A stretch of DNA of 64,000 bases from Acetobacter sacchari (GCF_017377715.1 NZ_JAFVMF010000003.1:186001-250000), one strand, 5' to 3'. Shown: positions 42,458 through 51,407, counted from the stretch's first letter. Notes: generated by a model from the letters alone, not told the origin. Made by a program: numbers and translations.

Positions 42458-43207
42458 ATGCCCACCGTCCTTATCACCGGTTGTTCCACGGGCTTCGGCC
42501 TCGAAACCGCGAAACTGTTTCTCGAGAAGGGCTGGAGGGTCGTCGCCACGATGCGCCAGCCCAAGACCGACATTCTGCCCGCGTCCGCCAATCTCGTCGT
42601 CCTGCCGCTGGACGTCACCGATCCGGGCAGCATCGCCCGCGCGCTCGGGCAGGCCGGCGAGATCGACGTGCTGGTCAACAATGCCGGGTTCGGCGCCGGC
42701 GTACCGATCGAATTGATCGAACCGGCAACGGCGCGGCAGCTGTTCGAGACCAACACGCTCGGCACGCTGGCGATGCTGCAGGCGGTCCTGCCCGGCTTTC
42801 GCGAGCGCCGCGCCGGCGTGGTCATCAACGTCACGTCGACGGTGACGCTCAAGCCGCTGCCGCTGGTCAGCGTCTATCGCGCGAGCAAGGCGGCGGTGAA
42901 CGCGCTCACCGAGAGCCTCGCGGTCGAGATGGAGCCGTTCGGCGTGCGTGTGCATATTGTGCTCCCCGGCCGCTCGCCGGAAACGAACTTCGGCAACAAC
43001 GCCATGCCGCATCTGCGCGGGCTCGATAACCCCGACTACAAGCCGCTGATCGAAGGCATGATCGCCCGTTTCCGCGACGACACCGGTCCGGTGACGCATG
43101 CCGCCGATGTGGCTGTGGCGGTCTGGCGGGCGGCCACTGACCCGCACGCGCCGCTCAGGATCCCGGCCGGCGAGGATGCGGTGCAGTGGATGGCCGAGGC
43201 GGAATAA
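42458..43207 (+). CDS. Short-chain dehydrogenase/reductase
   Basis: A 249-residue classical SDR beginning at 42458; the open frame extends 189 codons upstream only as antisense of the AraC gene. Motifs are ITGCSTGFGLETAKLFLE (TGxxxGxG near 6-14), NNAGFGAGVPI (near 76), NVTSTVTLKPLPLVSVYRASKAAVNALTE (Ser, Tyr, Lys triad) and VHIVLPGRS. Cofactor preference is not resolved. Substrate unknown; the divergent AraC gene suggests induction by a small ligand. Confidence 0.87.
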   Translation: MPTVLITGCSTGFGLETAKLFLEKGWRVVATMRQPKTDILPASANLVVLPLDVTDPGSIARALGQAGEIDVLVNNAGFGAGVPIELIEPATARQLFETNTLGTLAMLQAVLPGFRERRAGVVINVTSTVTLKPLPLVSVYRASKAAVNALTESLAVEMEPFGVRVHIVLPGRSPETNFGNNAMPHLRGLDNPDYKPLIEGMIARFRDDTGPVTHAADVAVAVWRAATDPHAPLRIPAGEDAVQWMAEAE

Positions 43208-43587
43208 ACCTGGCTCGGTAGAACGACTGCTCTCGATGAAGAGTAGTCATCGCCATGAGTCTCGCCGTTAGCTGGGACGCGAAACAGACCGACGTCGGGA
43301 AGCGATCATGGGACCAGGTGGCAAAGCAAAGCCGCCTGGGTCTCCACGCTGCCCCCCCGGATAACCGTTGCGGGCCCCGGGAAGCTCCTTTACAGTTTAC
43401 ACGTCGGAAAAGGCAGGCTTGGTCTGGTCAGCCCAAGTCCTTTCGGTAACGAAAGCTCTGGTCTTTGGCCTCGTGCCGAGATCCCCACGACGAACATCGG
43501 ACGCTCTGAGGGCGCCCGGCCGTTCGTCCGTGCGGTCTCCAACGCGAGGAACGCTCCGGTCGAACACCATCGACACAGGAGCGTGAC
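43208..43587. other. Stretch without a supported gene upstream of the monooxygenase
   Basis: About 380 bp. Short frames occur but none shows a known domain. A purine-rich AGGAGC lies 5 bp before the monooxygenase ATG and serves as its ribosome-binding site. A segment around 43385-43400 (tttacagtttacacg) is AT-rich and may hold a promoter or operator. Nothing else could be assigned. Confidence 0.4.
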
Positions 43588-45156
43588 ATGCCGATCTCCC
43601 ATACCCACACCCACGACGTTATCATCGCCGGCGCCGGCCCGGTCGGGCTGTTGCTCGCCTGTGAGCTGAGGCTCGCGGGTGTTTCCGTACTTGTCCTCGA
43701 ACAGGCCGACGATCCGCATTCGCCACTGAAAGTCCTGCCCTTCGGCATGCGCGGTCTGTCGACGCCGACGCTCGAGGCCCTCGACCGGCGTGACCTGCTC
43801 GACGATATCAAAGCTGCGAGCCAGACGAACGCCGCGTCTGGCGCGACCAAGGCATCCGCCCATTGGATACAGCAGCGGCAGTCACGCCGGGCCGCGGGCC
43901 ATTTCGCCGGGATCCAGTTCTTCCACGAGGACGTCGATGCCTCGCAGTGGCCTTACCGGCTGCCGAGCTCGACCGGATTAAATCTCGCGGTGGACATGCA
44001 GTCCCTCGAAAACCTTCTGACCGTCCGAGCGATCGCGACGGGGACGGAGATCAGGCGCGGCGTTGCGGTCGAGGGTTTCGAGCAGACCGACGAAGGCGTG
44101 ATCGTCCGCGCCACCGGCCAGAATTTCCATACGGGTTGGCTGATCGGTTGCGATGGCGGCCGCAGCACGGTGCGCAGGGCCGCCGGCTTTGAGTTCGTCG
44201 GTACCGATCCTGAATTCACCGGCTACTCGGTCGAGGTGGAACTGGCCGACCCGGACGCACTCTGCACCGGACGCACCTACACGCCGACGGGCATGTACAC
44301 CTACGCGAAGCCCGGCACGATCGCGATGGTCGACTTCGACGGCGGTGCCTTCCACCGGACCCAGCCGATCACGCTCGATCACGTGCAGGCGGTGCTACGC
44401 CGCGTTTCCGGCACGGGCGTCACCGTGACCGCGCTCCGGCTCGCGACCACCTGGACCGACCGCGCCCGTCAGGCGGCAGCCTATCGTAACGGCCGGGTGC
44501 TGCTTGCTGGCGACGCCGCCCATACACATTCTCCGCTCGGCGGCCAGGGGCTCAATCTCGGCCTCGGCGACGCGATGAACCTGGGCTGGAAGCTGGCGGC
44601 CACGATCCGCGGCGATGCGCCGGCCGACCTCCTCGACAGCTATTTTACGGAACGACATCCCGAGGGCGCACGCATCCTCGACTGGTCGCGCGCGCAGGTC
44701 GCGCTCATGCGTCCTACCCCGGGCACGCGCGCTCTGGCGGAGATCATCCGCGATCTCATCGGGACGCGCGACGGCGCGACCTACTTCGCCAAAAAGCTAT
44801 GGGGCGTATCGCTGCGCTATGACCTCGGCGGTCGACATCCGCTCGTGGGCCGGAGCGTTCCCGACTTCGCGCTGACGGACGGGCTCAGGCTCGGCCGCCT
44901 TCTGCGGGACGGAAAGGGGCTGCTGCTGGATTTCGACGCCGGCGCGCCGCTACGGGCGCTCGCGGAACGCTGGCAGGGGAGGATCAACACCGTTTCGACC
45001 GATGCCGAGAACCGGCTTGGATTGAGCGTGGTGCTCGTCCGCCCCGACGGCTTCGTCGCCTGGGCGATCGACGGCACCGAAGATGATGAAGGCTTTCGCC
45101 AGGCAGCAACGCGCTGGTTTGGTGAACCTGAGCCCTCGGTTGGAAAGACTCGCTAG
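43588..45156 (+). CDS. FAD-dependent aromatic monooxygenase (PheA/TfdB, Rox-like group)
   Basis: A 522-residue class A flavin monooxygenase. It has the dinucleotide motif VIIAGAGPVGLLLACELRLAGVSVLVLE (GxGxxG at 15-20), DG motif LIGCDGGRSTVRRAAG (near 188-203), GD motif LLAGDAAHTHSPLGGQGLNLGLGDAMNLGWKLAA (GD at 308-309), and a C-terminal thioredoxin-like domain (GLLLDFDAGAPLRALAERW...VLVRPDGFVAWAI). This architecture is shared by phenol hydroxylases, polyketide hydroxylases and rifampicin monooxygenases. The substrate cannot be named. Its stop overlaps the relaxase stop in a shared CTAG (45153-45156). Confidence 0.86.
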   Translation: MPISHTHTHDVIIAGAGPVGLLLACELRLAGVSVLVLEQADDPHSPLKVLPFGMRGLSTPTLEALDRRDLLDDIKAASQTNAASGATKASAHWIQQRQSRRAAGHFAGIQFFHEDVDASQWPYRLPSSTGLNLAVDMQSLENLLTVRAIATGTEIRRGVAVEGFEQTDEGVIVRATGQNFHTGWLIGCDGGRSTVRRAAGFEFVGTDPEFTGYSVEVELADPDALCTGRTYTPTGMYTYAKPGTIAMVDFDGGAFHRTQPITLDHVQAVLRRVSGTGVTVTALRLATTWTDRARQAAAYRNGRVLLAGDAAHTHSPLGGQGLNLGLGDAMNLGWKLAATIRGDAPADLLDSYFTERHPEGARILDWSRAQVALMRPTPGTRALAEIIRDLIGTRDGATYFAKKLWGVSLRYDLGGRHPLVGRSVPDFALTDGLRLGRLLRDGKGLLLDFDAGAPLRALAERWQGRINTVSTDAENRLGLSVVLVRPDGFVAWAIDGTEDDEGFRQAATRWFGEPEPSVGKTR

Positions 45157-46907
45157 AGGCCAAGCCCTCTGTTGCGGCCGAAGCCCCAGTCGACGCCGCC
45201 GTCATCGCGCGCGACGCCGGAGACGTGTCGGCCGAGCTGCTTTTCCAGGGACGGGGTCCAGGGCACGAGTTGAAAGCCGAGACCGTCGTCGATCATGGCG
45301 AAGCGTCCAGAGGCGAGGGCGAAGCGCTGACGGTACGACCCGGCTACGTACTCGCCAGAGGCGGCCTGGTTGAACGTCTGGCCCGTCTCGGCGGCGAGCC
45401 GCTCGCCCAGGGCGTCAACCTCCCGGCGCCGCAGCGTGCCGAGCAGGCCATGGGAGAAGGTGATGCCGCGCGCTTGGCGCTCGGCGAGGCCCTGCTCGAT
45501 GAGCTGTTCAGCTCGCTGGTCCATCGCGACGCGGACCTCGGCGCCGAAACCCGACTGACCCAGCGCCACGGGATCACGCGACACCGCCTGTCGATCGAGC
45601 CAGGTCGCGCCGCTGGCCGTCACCTGATCCTCGACGGCGAGGTCCGACCGCACGGCCAGCGCCACGCGGCGGCGGCCCTGTGCATCGTCGAACTTGCGCA
45701 GCTCGACGACGGAGCCCGGCGCGCTATCGCCGGTCACGTCGAGGTCGGGGAATTTGATGTGGTGAGTGCGGCCGTCCACCCCGTCGACGACGGCATAGGC
45801 GGTCCCTTTCAGCTCATCGTCGAGACCGCGATCCACGAGCCGGCCGATGACGGGCACATCGAGGCTCTCGCTGGCCAGCACGTAGCTCGCGGCTGCGCGT
45901 TCGATCCCGCGCTCTCGCAAGCCACGATGGATGCGCTTGATGATGTCGCCACGCTCGCCGAGTTCGCGCAGCGTCGTCTCGGCGGCTTCGTCCATCGTCC
46001 ATTGGCCGGGCCCGAGCTGATGCGCGAGGCCGAGACTCTCCAGATGCCGGAGGCGTCCGACCTTCAGCGACTGGAACAGGTCGGGCTCCTGGCCAGGAGA
46101 GGGCGCGACGTCGATGACACCCTGCCGGCCGGCGTCGCGCAAAAGCTGCCGGTCGAGTTGGGTCCAGCGCTCGGCGTCCACCTGGCGCTCGAGCGCGCGG
46201 CGGATATCGAGATCGCTGCGCAGACCCAGCTCCTGGGTGACCAGGTCTTGGGCGCGGGCGCGCATCCCCTCCTTGATGTAATCACGGGAAATGACGAGGT
46301 CCTGGCCGTCATCCGCGACACCCCGCACGATGATGTGGACGTGCGGGTGCTGCGTGTTCCAGTGATCGACGGCGACCCAATCGAGCTTGGTGCCGAGATC
46401 CTTCTCCATCTGGCCGACCAGCTCGCGGGCGTAGCCTTTGAGGTCGGACATCTCCGGCGCATCCTCGGGCGAGACGATGAAGCGGAAGTGGTGGCGGTCG
46501 CCCTCACTCCGCTCGGCGAAGGCCTTGGGATCGGCGTCTTCGGTCTCCGGACCGAACAGCCGGGCCTTCTCCCCGTCCCGGGTGACCCCCTCGCGCCGGA
46601 GGTAGCCGAGATGGGCGCCAAGCGGCGCCGAACGCGCGGAGTGACGGACGACGCGGGCCTTGACCGTCACCAGGCGCGAGCGGCCCGTGAGCAGGTGGTT
46701 CGCCCGGATGGCGGCGACTCGGCCGCGGCCGAAGGTCGAGCGGCTACCACTCCGTAGCAGACCCTGCCGCGAGACGCCGCCGCCGGCGCGCTGAGCGGCG
46801 GCGAGCGCCTGGGCGATGAAGGGCTTTGCCCGCTGGCTGCGCGACGAGCGGATGCGGCCTGGCCGGGGCTGAAAGTCGTTCTCCTCAGCCATGGCCGGCG
46901 CCGGCAA
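45153..46907 (-). CDS. Relaxase/mobilization nuclease (VirD2-like with DUF3363)
   Basis: A 584-residue DNA-nicking protein; a start at 46892 is also possible. The N-terminus is basic and low-complexity. The relaxase core includes HLGYLRREGVTRDGEKARLF, DRHHFRFIVSPEDA and the metal-binding His cluster HPHVHII (His187-His191 region). The C-terminal two-thirds match DUF3363 (LRHLESLGLAHQLGPGQWTMDE, RGDIIKRIHRGLRERG). It would nick an oriT nearby, and the region just upstream contains a suitable inverted repeat. It converges on the FAD monooxygenase. Confidence 0.92.
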   Translation of the reverse strand: MPAPAMAEENDFQPRPGRIRSSRSQRAKPFIAQALAAAQRAGGGVSRQGLLRSGSRSTFGRGRVAAIRANHLLTGRSRLVTVKARVVRHSARSAPLGAHLGYLRREGVTRDGEKARLFGPETEDADPKAFAERSEGDRHHFRFIVSPEDAPEMSDLKGYARELVGQMEKDLGTKLDWVAVDHWNTQHPHVHIIVRGVADDGQDLVISRDYIKEGMRARAQDLVTQELGLRSDLDIRRALERQVDAERWTQLDRQLLRDAGRQGVIDVAPSPGQEPDLFQSLKVGRLRHLESLGLAHQLGPGQWTMDEAAETTLRELGERGDIIKRIHRGLRERGIERAAASYVLASESLDVPVIGRLVDRGLDDELKGTAYAVVDGVDGRTHHIKFPDLDVTGDSAPGSVVELRKFDDAQGRRRVALAVRSDLAVEDQVTASGATWLDRQAVSRDPVALGQSGFGAEVRVAMDQRAEQLIEQGLAERQARGITFSHGLLGTLRRREVDALGERLAAETGQTFNQAASGEYVAGSYRQRFALASGRFAMIDDGLGFQLVPWTPSLEKQLGRHVSGVARDDGGVDWGFGRNRGLGL

Positions 46908-47246
46908 TGTGCGGAAAACTCAGGATCGGCAAAGCGTTGAGGCCGCAGCGCACATTGCGCGCGCAGGCCACACATTGCCGGATCAGCCAAAAACACCAAC
47001 GAAAACAACCGACCGACAGAGCCGCACCTTGCGGCCTTTTATCTGGCCCTCTGTCGGTCGTTTCCTGCGCTTCTCCTCTGTCTGCCCTTCCTTCTTCCCG
47101 GAAATGCGCTGCGCCACGCCAGCCTGCGAATACGGACTCGAGAGCATCGATGCAGCCCACGGAGACGCTGGAAACTGTTGCGCCGCGCGGGAAAGTGCAT
47201 GCTGACCGAGGCGCTGATGCCGACTGGCGGAGCGGAGACAGCGCGA
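46908..47246. other. Possible oriT region upstream of the relaxase
   Basis: Non-coding stretch between the relaxase and the transglycosylase. A perfect 12-bp inverted repeat, CGACCGACAGAG at 47010-47021 and CTCTGTCGGTCG at 47049-47060, encloses a small CCGC-n5-GCGG hairpin. Three copies of a CACATTG-type heptamer lie nearby, at about 46908 (inverted), 46951 and 46969. An inverted repeat next to the relaxase start is where an oriT is commonly found; the nick site itself cannot be identified by eye. A bidirectional terminator is the alternative. Confidence 0.45.
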
Positions 47247-47963
47247 TCATTGCTGCGGCCCCGATGCGGAAACGGCCACGAACAGCCCGCCTGATTGCGG
47301 TGCGATGGCCGACAAGTCGCGCACAGCTACGGCCGTCGGCGTGTCATTCGGCTGCTGCTTGGAGGTCGCGCCATGGGCCGGTTCAGCGCTTGCCGACCGC
47401 GTGATGAAGAGCGGCGCTTGGGTCCAGGACGACGGATCGGAGGCCACCATCAGGACAGGCCCATCGGTCACGCCGTCCCCGACAAAAGGGACGAGCGCCG
47501 CGACATAAGCGACCGTTTCGGCCGGCAACGGACGCTGCCGGTCGCGGTAATCCTCGTACCGTCCAGGCCCCGCATTGTAGGCCGCGAGGAAGCCCGGCGA
47601 TCCGTAGCGGTCGTGCATCTCGCGCAGGAAGGCCGCGCCCGCCAGGATGTTGTCGCGCGGATCGAACGCGTCGCGCCCGAGGCCATAGCGAGCGCGAAGC
47701 GCAGCCCAGGTCTCGGGCATGAGCTGCATCAGGCCCATCGCGCCCTTGGGCGAGACGGCATGCCGATCGCCGCGGCTTTCGATGCGCATGATCGCCCTTA
47801 TCCACGCCGTTGGAATGGCGAAGCGTTGGGCCGCCTCCGCAATGAGCGACGCATAGGGATCGCTCGGTGCGTGCAGATCGAGAGGCGCCGTTTGGGCGTG
47901 GGCGGCTACGACGGGAACGCCGAACGCCGTCAGCCCAGCGAGCAGGAGGAGCGCGCGCCGCAT
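47247..47963 (-). CDS. Lytic transglycosylase (SLT, VirB1-like)
   Basis: A 238-residue secreted muramidase that locally opens peptidoglycan for the channel. The signal peptide MRRALLLLAGLTAFGVPVVAAHA is followed by the SLT fold: IMRIESRGDRHAVSPKGAMGLMQLMPETWA with catalytic Glu near 62, NILAGAAFLREMHDRYG and FLAAYNAGPGRYEDY. A long Thr/Ser/Pro-containing tail follows. Between DUF736 and the relaxase, a usual place in this backbone. Confidence 0.9.
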   Translation of the reverse strand: MRRALLLLAGLTAFGVPVVAAHAQTAPLDLHAPSDPYASLIAEAAQRFAIPTAWIRAIMRIESRGDRHAVSPKGAMGLMQLMPETWAALRARYGLGRDAFDPRDNILAGAAFLREMHDRYGSPGFLAAYNAGPGRYEDYRDRQRPLPAETVAYVAALVPFVGDGVTDGPVLMVASDPSSWTQAPLFITRSASAEPAHGATSKQQPNDTPTAVAVRDLSAIAPQSGGLFVAVSASGPQQ

Positions 47964-47967
47964 GCGA

Positions 47968-48303
47968 TCAGTCCCGCTCGCCGCGCTTGGGCGGGCGGTT
48001 CCAGTTCAGCACCCAGGCGGACTTGTCGTCGCCCGACTGGAACAGGTTGGCGCGGATCGGATGGGCCAGCGTCGGATCGCCGATGACGAGGGAGACGTAT
48101 TCGCCCGCCTTCTCGCCTGTGCGCTTCCACCCCGCGCCGATCTCCGGGCCATCGGCGTCGCCCATGTGGACGCGATAGTCGGGCGCGTTCTCGGCATCGG
48201 AGGATTCAGCCGGAACGAGGGAAAGGTCTCGGTAGAAGAACAGCGTTTGAATGCGTCCCGTGAAGCCGGACTTATCGCGGATGAATTGACCGATCTGTGC
48301 CAT
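47968..48303 (-). CDS. DUF736 family protein
   Basis: A 111-residue small protein starting at MAQIGQFIRDKSGFTGRIQTL, then DYRVHMGDADGPEIGAGWKRTGEKAGEYVSLVIGDPTLAHPIRANLF, with the conserved WVLNWNRPP end. DUF736 proteins are carried by many alphaproteobacterial conjugative elements, role unknown. A second DUF736 gene lies at 53868-54194. It follows the traF-type gene by 34 bp. Confidence 0.87.
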   Translation of the reverse strand: MAQIGQFIRDKSGFTGRIQTLFFYRDLSLVPAESSDAENAPDYRVHMGDADGPEIGAGWKRTGEKAGEYVSLVIGDPTLAHPIRANLFQSGDDKSAWVLNWNRPPKRGERD

Positions 48304-48337
48304 GGAAACCTCCGTGGTTGGCGGGTTGGGAAGCGGG

Positions 48338-48883
48338 TCAATCGGTCGCTGCGCGCCACACGAAGCGGCCGTCACCGGCCTCGTCGGTCCACAGCGGGAC
48401 CGCGCGGGCGACGATCGCGGTGGTGGGAAGCGGGCCGAAATAGCGCCCGTCCAGGCTGTCCTGGACGGTCGGGTTCATGAGGAAGACCTCGCCGGCGGTG
48501 AGCGTATGGCAGCCGCTCCAGCGCGGCAGCGGACGGCCGAGATGATCGCGGTCACGGGCCACGCCGGCTTCGACGTGATCGACGGTGACGGCGGTCCCCT
48601 CCCGGCACACGGTCTGCCCTGCGACCGCCATGACATGCTTCAGCAGCGGCACGCCCTTGGGCAGGAAGCCGCCGTCGGCGAGGTAGCTCGCGACGGGTTC
48701 CGGAGGCCGCACCGCGACCAGCTCGAGCGCGCGGAGCTTGCCGGTGGGCCGCAAGGCGTAAAGCCCGGTCGGCGTGCTCGCCGTAGCGTTCCAGATCAGG
48801 CGCGGCGCCGGATGAAAGAACGCCAAGCCGATGAAGACGAGCATGGCGAAGTACGACGTCATGCCGTAGCCGAAGCGGGTCAT
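48338..48883 (-). CDS. traF: TraF-type S26 conjugal peptidase
   Basis: A 181-residue membrane-anchored serine protease that processes pilin. The start at 48883 overlaps the preceding DUF2840 stop by 4 bp. One N-terminal membrane segment (YFAMLVFIGLAFF) precedes catalytic Ser in NATASTPTGLYAL (about 33-45) and catalytic Lys in LLKHVMAVAGQTVCR (about 81-95). DSLDGRYFGPL is the C-terminal signature. Family members cyclise or trim TrbC pilin. Confidence 0.87.
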   Translation of the reverse strand: MTRFGYGMTSYFAMLVFIGLAFFHPAPRLIWNATASTPTGLYALRPTGKLRALELVAVRPPEPVASYLADGGFLPKGVPLLKHVMAVAGQTVCREGTAVTVDHVEAGVARDRDHLGRPLPRWSGCHTLTAGEVFLMNPTVQDSLDGRYFGPLPTTAIVARAVPLWTDEAGDGRFVWRAATD

Positions 48884-49398
48884 AGCGTGATGCTCCTGCG
48901 CTTGAGCCACGCGGTATGCTGATCGCGCGCGTAGGGGCGCGGCTCATGGCCAGCGGCCAGACGGTTGTGGAGGTGGCGCCAGTATTCCGGCGCGGCGTCT
49001 GCCGGATCGATGTCGAGGGCTTCGACCGCATCGATCGCCAGCAGCACGCGCTCGACCTTCGGCCAGCTATCGACGCGCAGCAGGATCTCGCCGCCGGGGC
49101 TCACGAAGGGTAGCGTCTGGTATGGCGCGCCGGGCTCGACCGCGCGCACGATATCCATGCGTGAGACGATCGTGCCGTAGTCGTTGGACGCCCAGCGCAC
49201 GAAGGCGAAGATGCTGCCGAATCTGAAGCTGGAAATGCTGCGGCGGCGATCGAGGATCTTCTCCTCGGCGCGGCGGCCGAAGCGCAGCCAGCGCTCGATC
49301 TTCTTCTCGATCCAGGTCAGCTCGACATGCGTGAGCGCGATGGCGGTGCGACTGGATGGCGGCGCGGCTTGCTGCGGCGACAGCATGTTGTCGCTCAT
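48880..49398 (-). CDS. DUF2840 family protein
   Basis: A 172-residue protein of the DUF2840 family found next to traF and parA in these elements. Visible features are LTHVELTWIEKKIERWLRFGRRAEEKILDRRRSISSFRFGSIFAFVRWASNDYGT and a central LLRVDSWPKVERVLLAIDAVEALDIDPADAAPEYWRHLHNRLAAG. Function unknown. It overlaps the RHH gene by 4 bp upstream and traF downstream, so it is tightly coupled in the operon. Confidence 0.85.
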   Translation of the reverse strand: MSDNMLSPQQAAPPSSRTAIALTHVELTWIEKKIERWLRFGRRAEEKILDRRRSISSFRFGSIFAFVRWASNDYGTIVSRMDIVRAVEPGAPYQTLPFVSPGGEILLRVDSWPKVERVLLAIDAVEALDIDPADAAPEYWRHLHNRLAAGHEPRPYARDQHTAWLKRRSITL

Positions 49399-49649
49399 GA
49401 CGGTTCTCCGGGATCGTCGGGGAATTCGCGCGCGAAGAGGTCGCGCAGCATCTCGGCGACGGTGATCCCGCGCCGGAAGGCCGCGACCTTGATGCGGCCC
49501 CGCAGCGCAGGCGTGACGTCGATCGTCAGCCGCGCGGTGAACGCCACTGCGTCGTCAGCGCGGCGAGCCGTGACGTCGGGCGCCTTGATCCAGCTCTCAG
49601 CGTCTCCTGGCCGTGCGGCGAAGCCGCGCCTAGTCGACCGCTCGCTCAT
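49395..49649 (-). CDS. Ribbon-helix-helix protein, ParA partner
   Basis: An 84-residue small basic protein. The second half (FTARLTIDVTPALRGRIKVAAFRRGITVAEMLRDLFAREF) is a ribbon-helix-helix DNA-binding fold. It overlaps the parA stop by 4 bp, so it is probably the centromere-binding partner or repressor of ParA, in the manner of ParG-type proteins (inference). N-terminal 35 residues are likely flexible. Confidence 0.8.
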   Translation of the reverse strand: MSERSTRRGFAARPGDAESWIKAPDVTARRADDAVAFTARLTIDVTPALRGRIKVAAFRRGITVAEMLRDLFAREFPDDPGEPS

Positions 49650-50284
49650 GGTGCGACCTTCGCGACCTCGACGGCGAGCGCGGCGATCTCGCGAGCCGCG
49701 ATGCTCTGCTCGTCCAGCTCGAAGACCAGGCGGCCGGACCGTGCGGCGTCGGCGAATGCGACGCGCTGGCCGACCGTGCTAGCCAGCACCGGCGGATCAT
49801 GATCGGCCAGGGTCTCGGCGGTCTCGCGTGCGATCACCGTGCGGGCGCCGCAGCGGTTCAAGACGAAGCGCGCGGCGAGCCCGGCGCGGTAGATGCGCGC
49901 CTCCCGCAGCAAGGCCAGCATCTCGGCTGATGCCCAACCATCGAGTGGTGATGGCTGCACGGGGATCAGCACCAAGTCGGCGGCGAGCAATGCCGAGCGC
50001 ATGAGGCCGGCGACCCGTGGCGGCCCGTCGATGACGACGTGGTCGGCGGTGCGGGCGATCTCCGGCGCTTCGCGATGGAGCGTGTCGCGCGCCAGGCCGA
50101 CGACGCCGAACAACCGCGAGACGTTTTCCCGCGCCCGCTGCTGCGACCAATCGAGAGCCGAGCCCTGCGGGTCCGCATCGATCAGCGTGACGCGCTTGCC
50201 GTACAACGCCAGCTCGCCGGCGAGGTGCAGCGCGAGCGTCGTCTTGCCGACGCCGCCTTTCTGATTGAGCAGAGCGATGATCAT
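49646..50284 (-). CDS. parA: ParA partition ATPase
   Basis: A 212-residue deviant-Walker ATPase. The P-loop is LNQKGGVGKTTLALHLAG (signature Lys9 and Lys14), followed by LIDADPQGSALDWS, DHVVIDGPPRVAGLMRSAL and LIPVQPSPLDGWAS. The compact length fits the short, plasmid-type ParA class. It overlaps repA by 4 bp and the RHH gene by 4 bp. It positions replicated copies of the element before cell division. Confidence 0.92.
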   Translation of the reverse strand: MIIALLNQKGGVGKTTLALHLAGELALYGKRVTLIDADPQGSALDWSQQRARENVSRLFGVVGLARDTLHREAPEIARTADHVVIDGPPRVAGLMRSALLAADLVLIPVQPSPLDGWASAEMLALLREARIYRAGLAARFVLNRCGARTVIARETAETLADHDPPVLASTVGQRVAFADAARSGRLVFELDEQSIAAREIAALAVEVAKVAP

Positions 50285-51396
50285 CGCTTCCCTCCCGGCG
50301 TGCGGCCGAAGGGCAGAGACGGCTGTCGTGCTGGCTGTTGTGAGGTCGGCGCGGCGGGGGTGGTGCGCTTATCCGCAGATCGCGCCGGCCAACTACAAGA
50401 GTTAGATTCTGAGTTAGACTCTAAGTTAAGGCCTGGAATCGCTGTTTCAGGCCAAAGGGTTAGTTGCGGTTCGTGCGTGCGAAGTCCCGATAGGGCTGCG
50501 TGCGAAATCCCGATACCGTTTGCGTGCGAAGTCCCGACCCCGTCCACAGCGCCATCCACAGGGACTGTGGATAAGTGAGCCGGCAGAATGCGCAGCAGCT
50601 CGCGCCGGCCCTGCCACTCGATGCGCAGGTGATAGCCGGGCAGCGGTTGGCGCGCGGCGATGCGCCGGATCTGGAGCGCGAAATCCGAGACGCGCACCAG
50701 GCTTCCGGACTTCTCGTGCAGATGGGCGATCTCGAACAGCCAACCCTTCGGCTGACGGCCGGCGTGCTTGCGGGCGACGCGGTAGAGCCAGCGCTCGATG
50801 CCGCCGGTCAGGCGGAAATAGGCCGGATCAATCGCGAGAACGAGCGAGCGATCGATGACGCCGCGGTAAAACCAGTCGGGGAGGACGAACTCCATGCCCT
50901 CGACGCGGCCGTCGCACGTCGTGCATTCCTCCCACTCGTTGATCCAGGAAAATTGGTGTCGCCGCCAATTCTCGCCATTGCGTATCGTCGTGCGGATGAC
51001 GGTCGATTGCAGGCGGGCGAGTGCGCCCTTCAGGAGCTTGTAATCGCGCGCACCGGTCTGCCGGCCGATGGACGTGAGGAGCTGGTACGGCGTGAAGCGC
51101 AGGAAGCGCGAGGTCTTGAAGCCGAGGTTCTCGGCCTCGACGATCTGGCTCGCCGCCCAGATCAGCACGTCGGCATCCCAGATGGTCGCCATGCCGTGTT
51201 CGAGCACGGCATAGACTTCCACCCGCACGTCGCCGGCCTCGTAGAGGATCGGCGCGGTGCGCCTGGTCTTAGCGAGCGAGAAGAACGGTCGCTCCATCAG
51301 GTCGCGCTGGTCGCGCGGGCTGGCATCGCCCGTGGCGACCACGAACGGGTCGAGCTTGCTCCGTTCGCTAGCGGTAATGAGACGGCGCGAGGACAT
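50281..51396 (-). CDS. repA: RepA-type replication initiator
   Basis: A 371-residue replication initiator A family protein. The start at 51396 (MSSRRLITASERSKLDPF) is chosen because the upstream frame lacks similarity. The core includes RDLMERPFFSLAKTRRTAPILYEAGDVRVEVYAV, FTPYQLLTSIGRQTGARDYKLLKGALARLQSTVIRTT, LPDWFYRGVIDRSLVLAIDPAYFRLTGGIERWLYRVARKHAGRQ and FEIAHLHEKSGS, which match plasmid/ICE RepA winged-helix initiators. The C-terminal 90 residues are Pro/Ser-rich and variable. It shows the element can replicate, at least transiently. Confidence 0.9.
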   Translation of the reverse strand: MSSRRLITASERSKLDPFVVATGDASPRDQRDLMERPFFSLAKTRRTAPILYEAGDVRVEVYAVLEHGMATIWDADVLIWAASQIVEAENLGFKTSRFLRFTPYQLLTSIGRQTGARDYKLLKGALARLQSTVIRTTIRNGENWRRHQFSWINEWEECTTCDGRVEGMEFVLPDWFYRGVIDRSLVLAIDPAYFRLTGGIERWLYRVARKHAGRQPKGWLFEIAHLHEKSGSLVRVSDFALQIRRIAARQPLPGYHLRIEWQGRRELLRILPAHLSTVPVDGAVDGVGTSHANGIGISHAALSGLRTHEPQLTLWPETAIPGLNLESNSESNSCSWPARSADKRTTPAAPTSQQPARQPSLPFGRTPGGKR

Positions 51397-51407
51397 CAGA
51401 AATCGCC

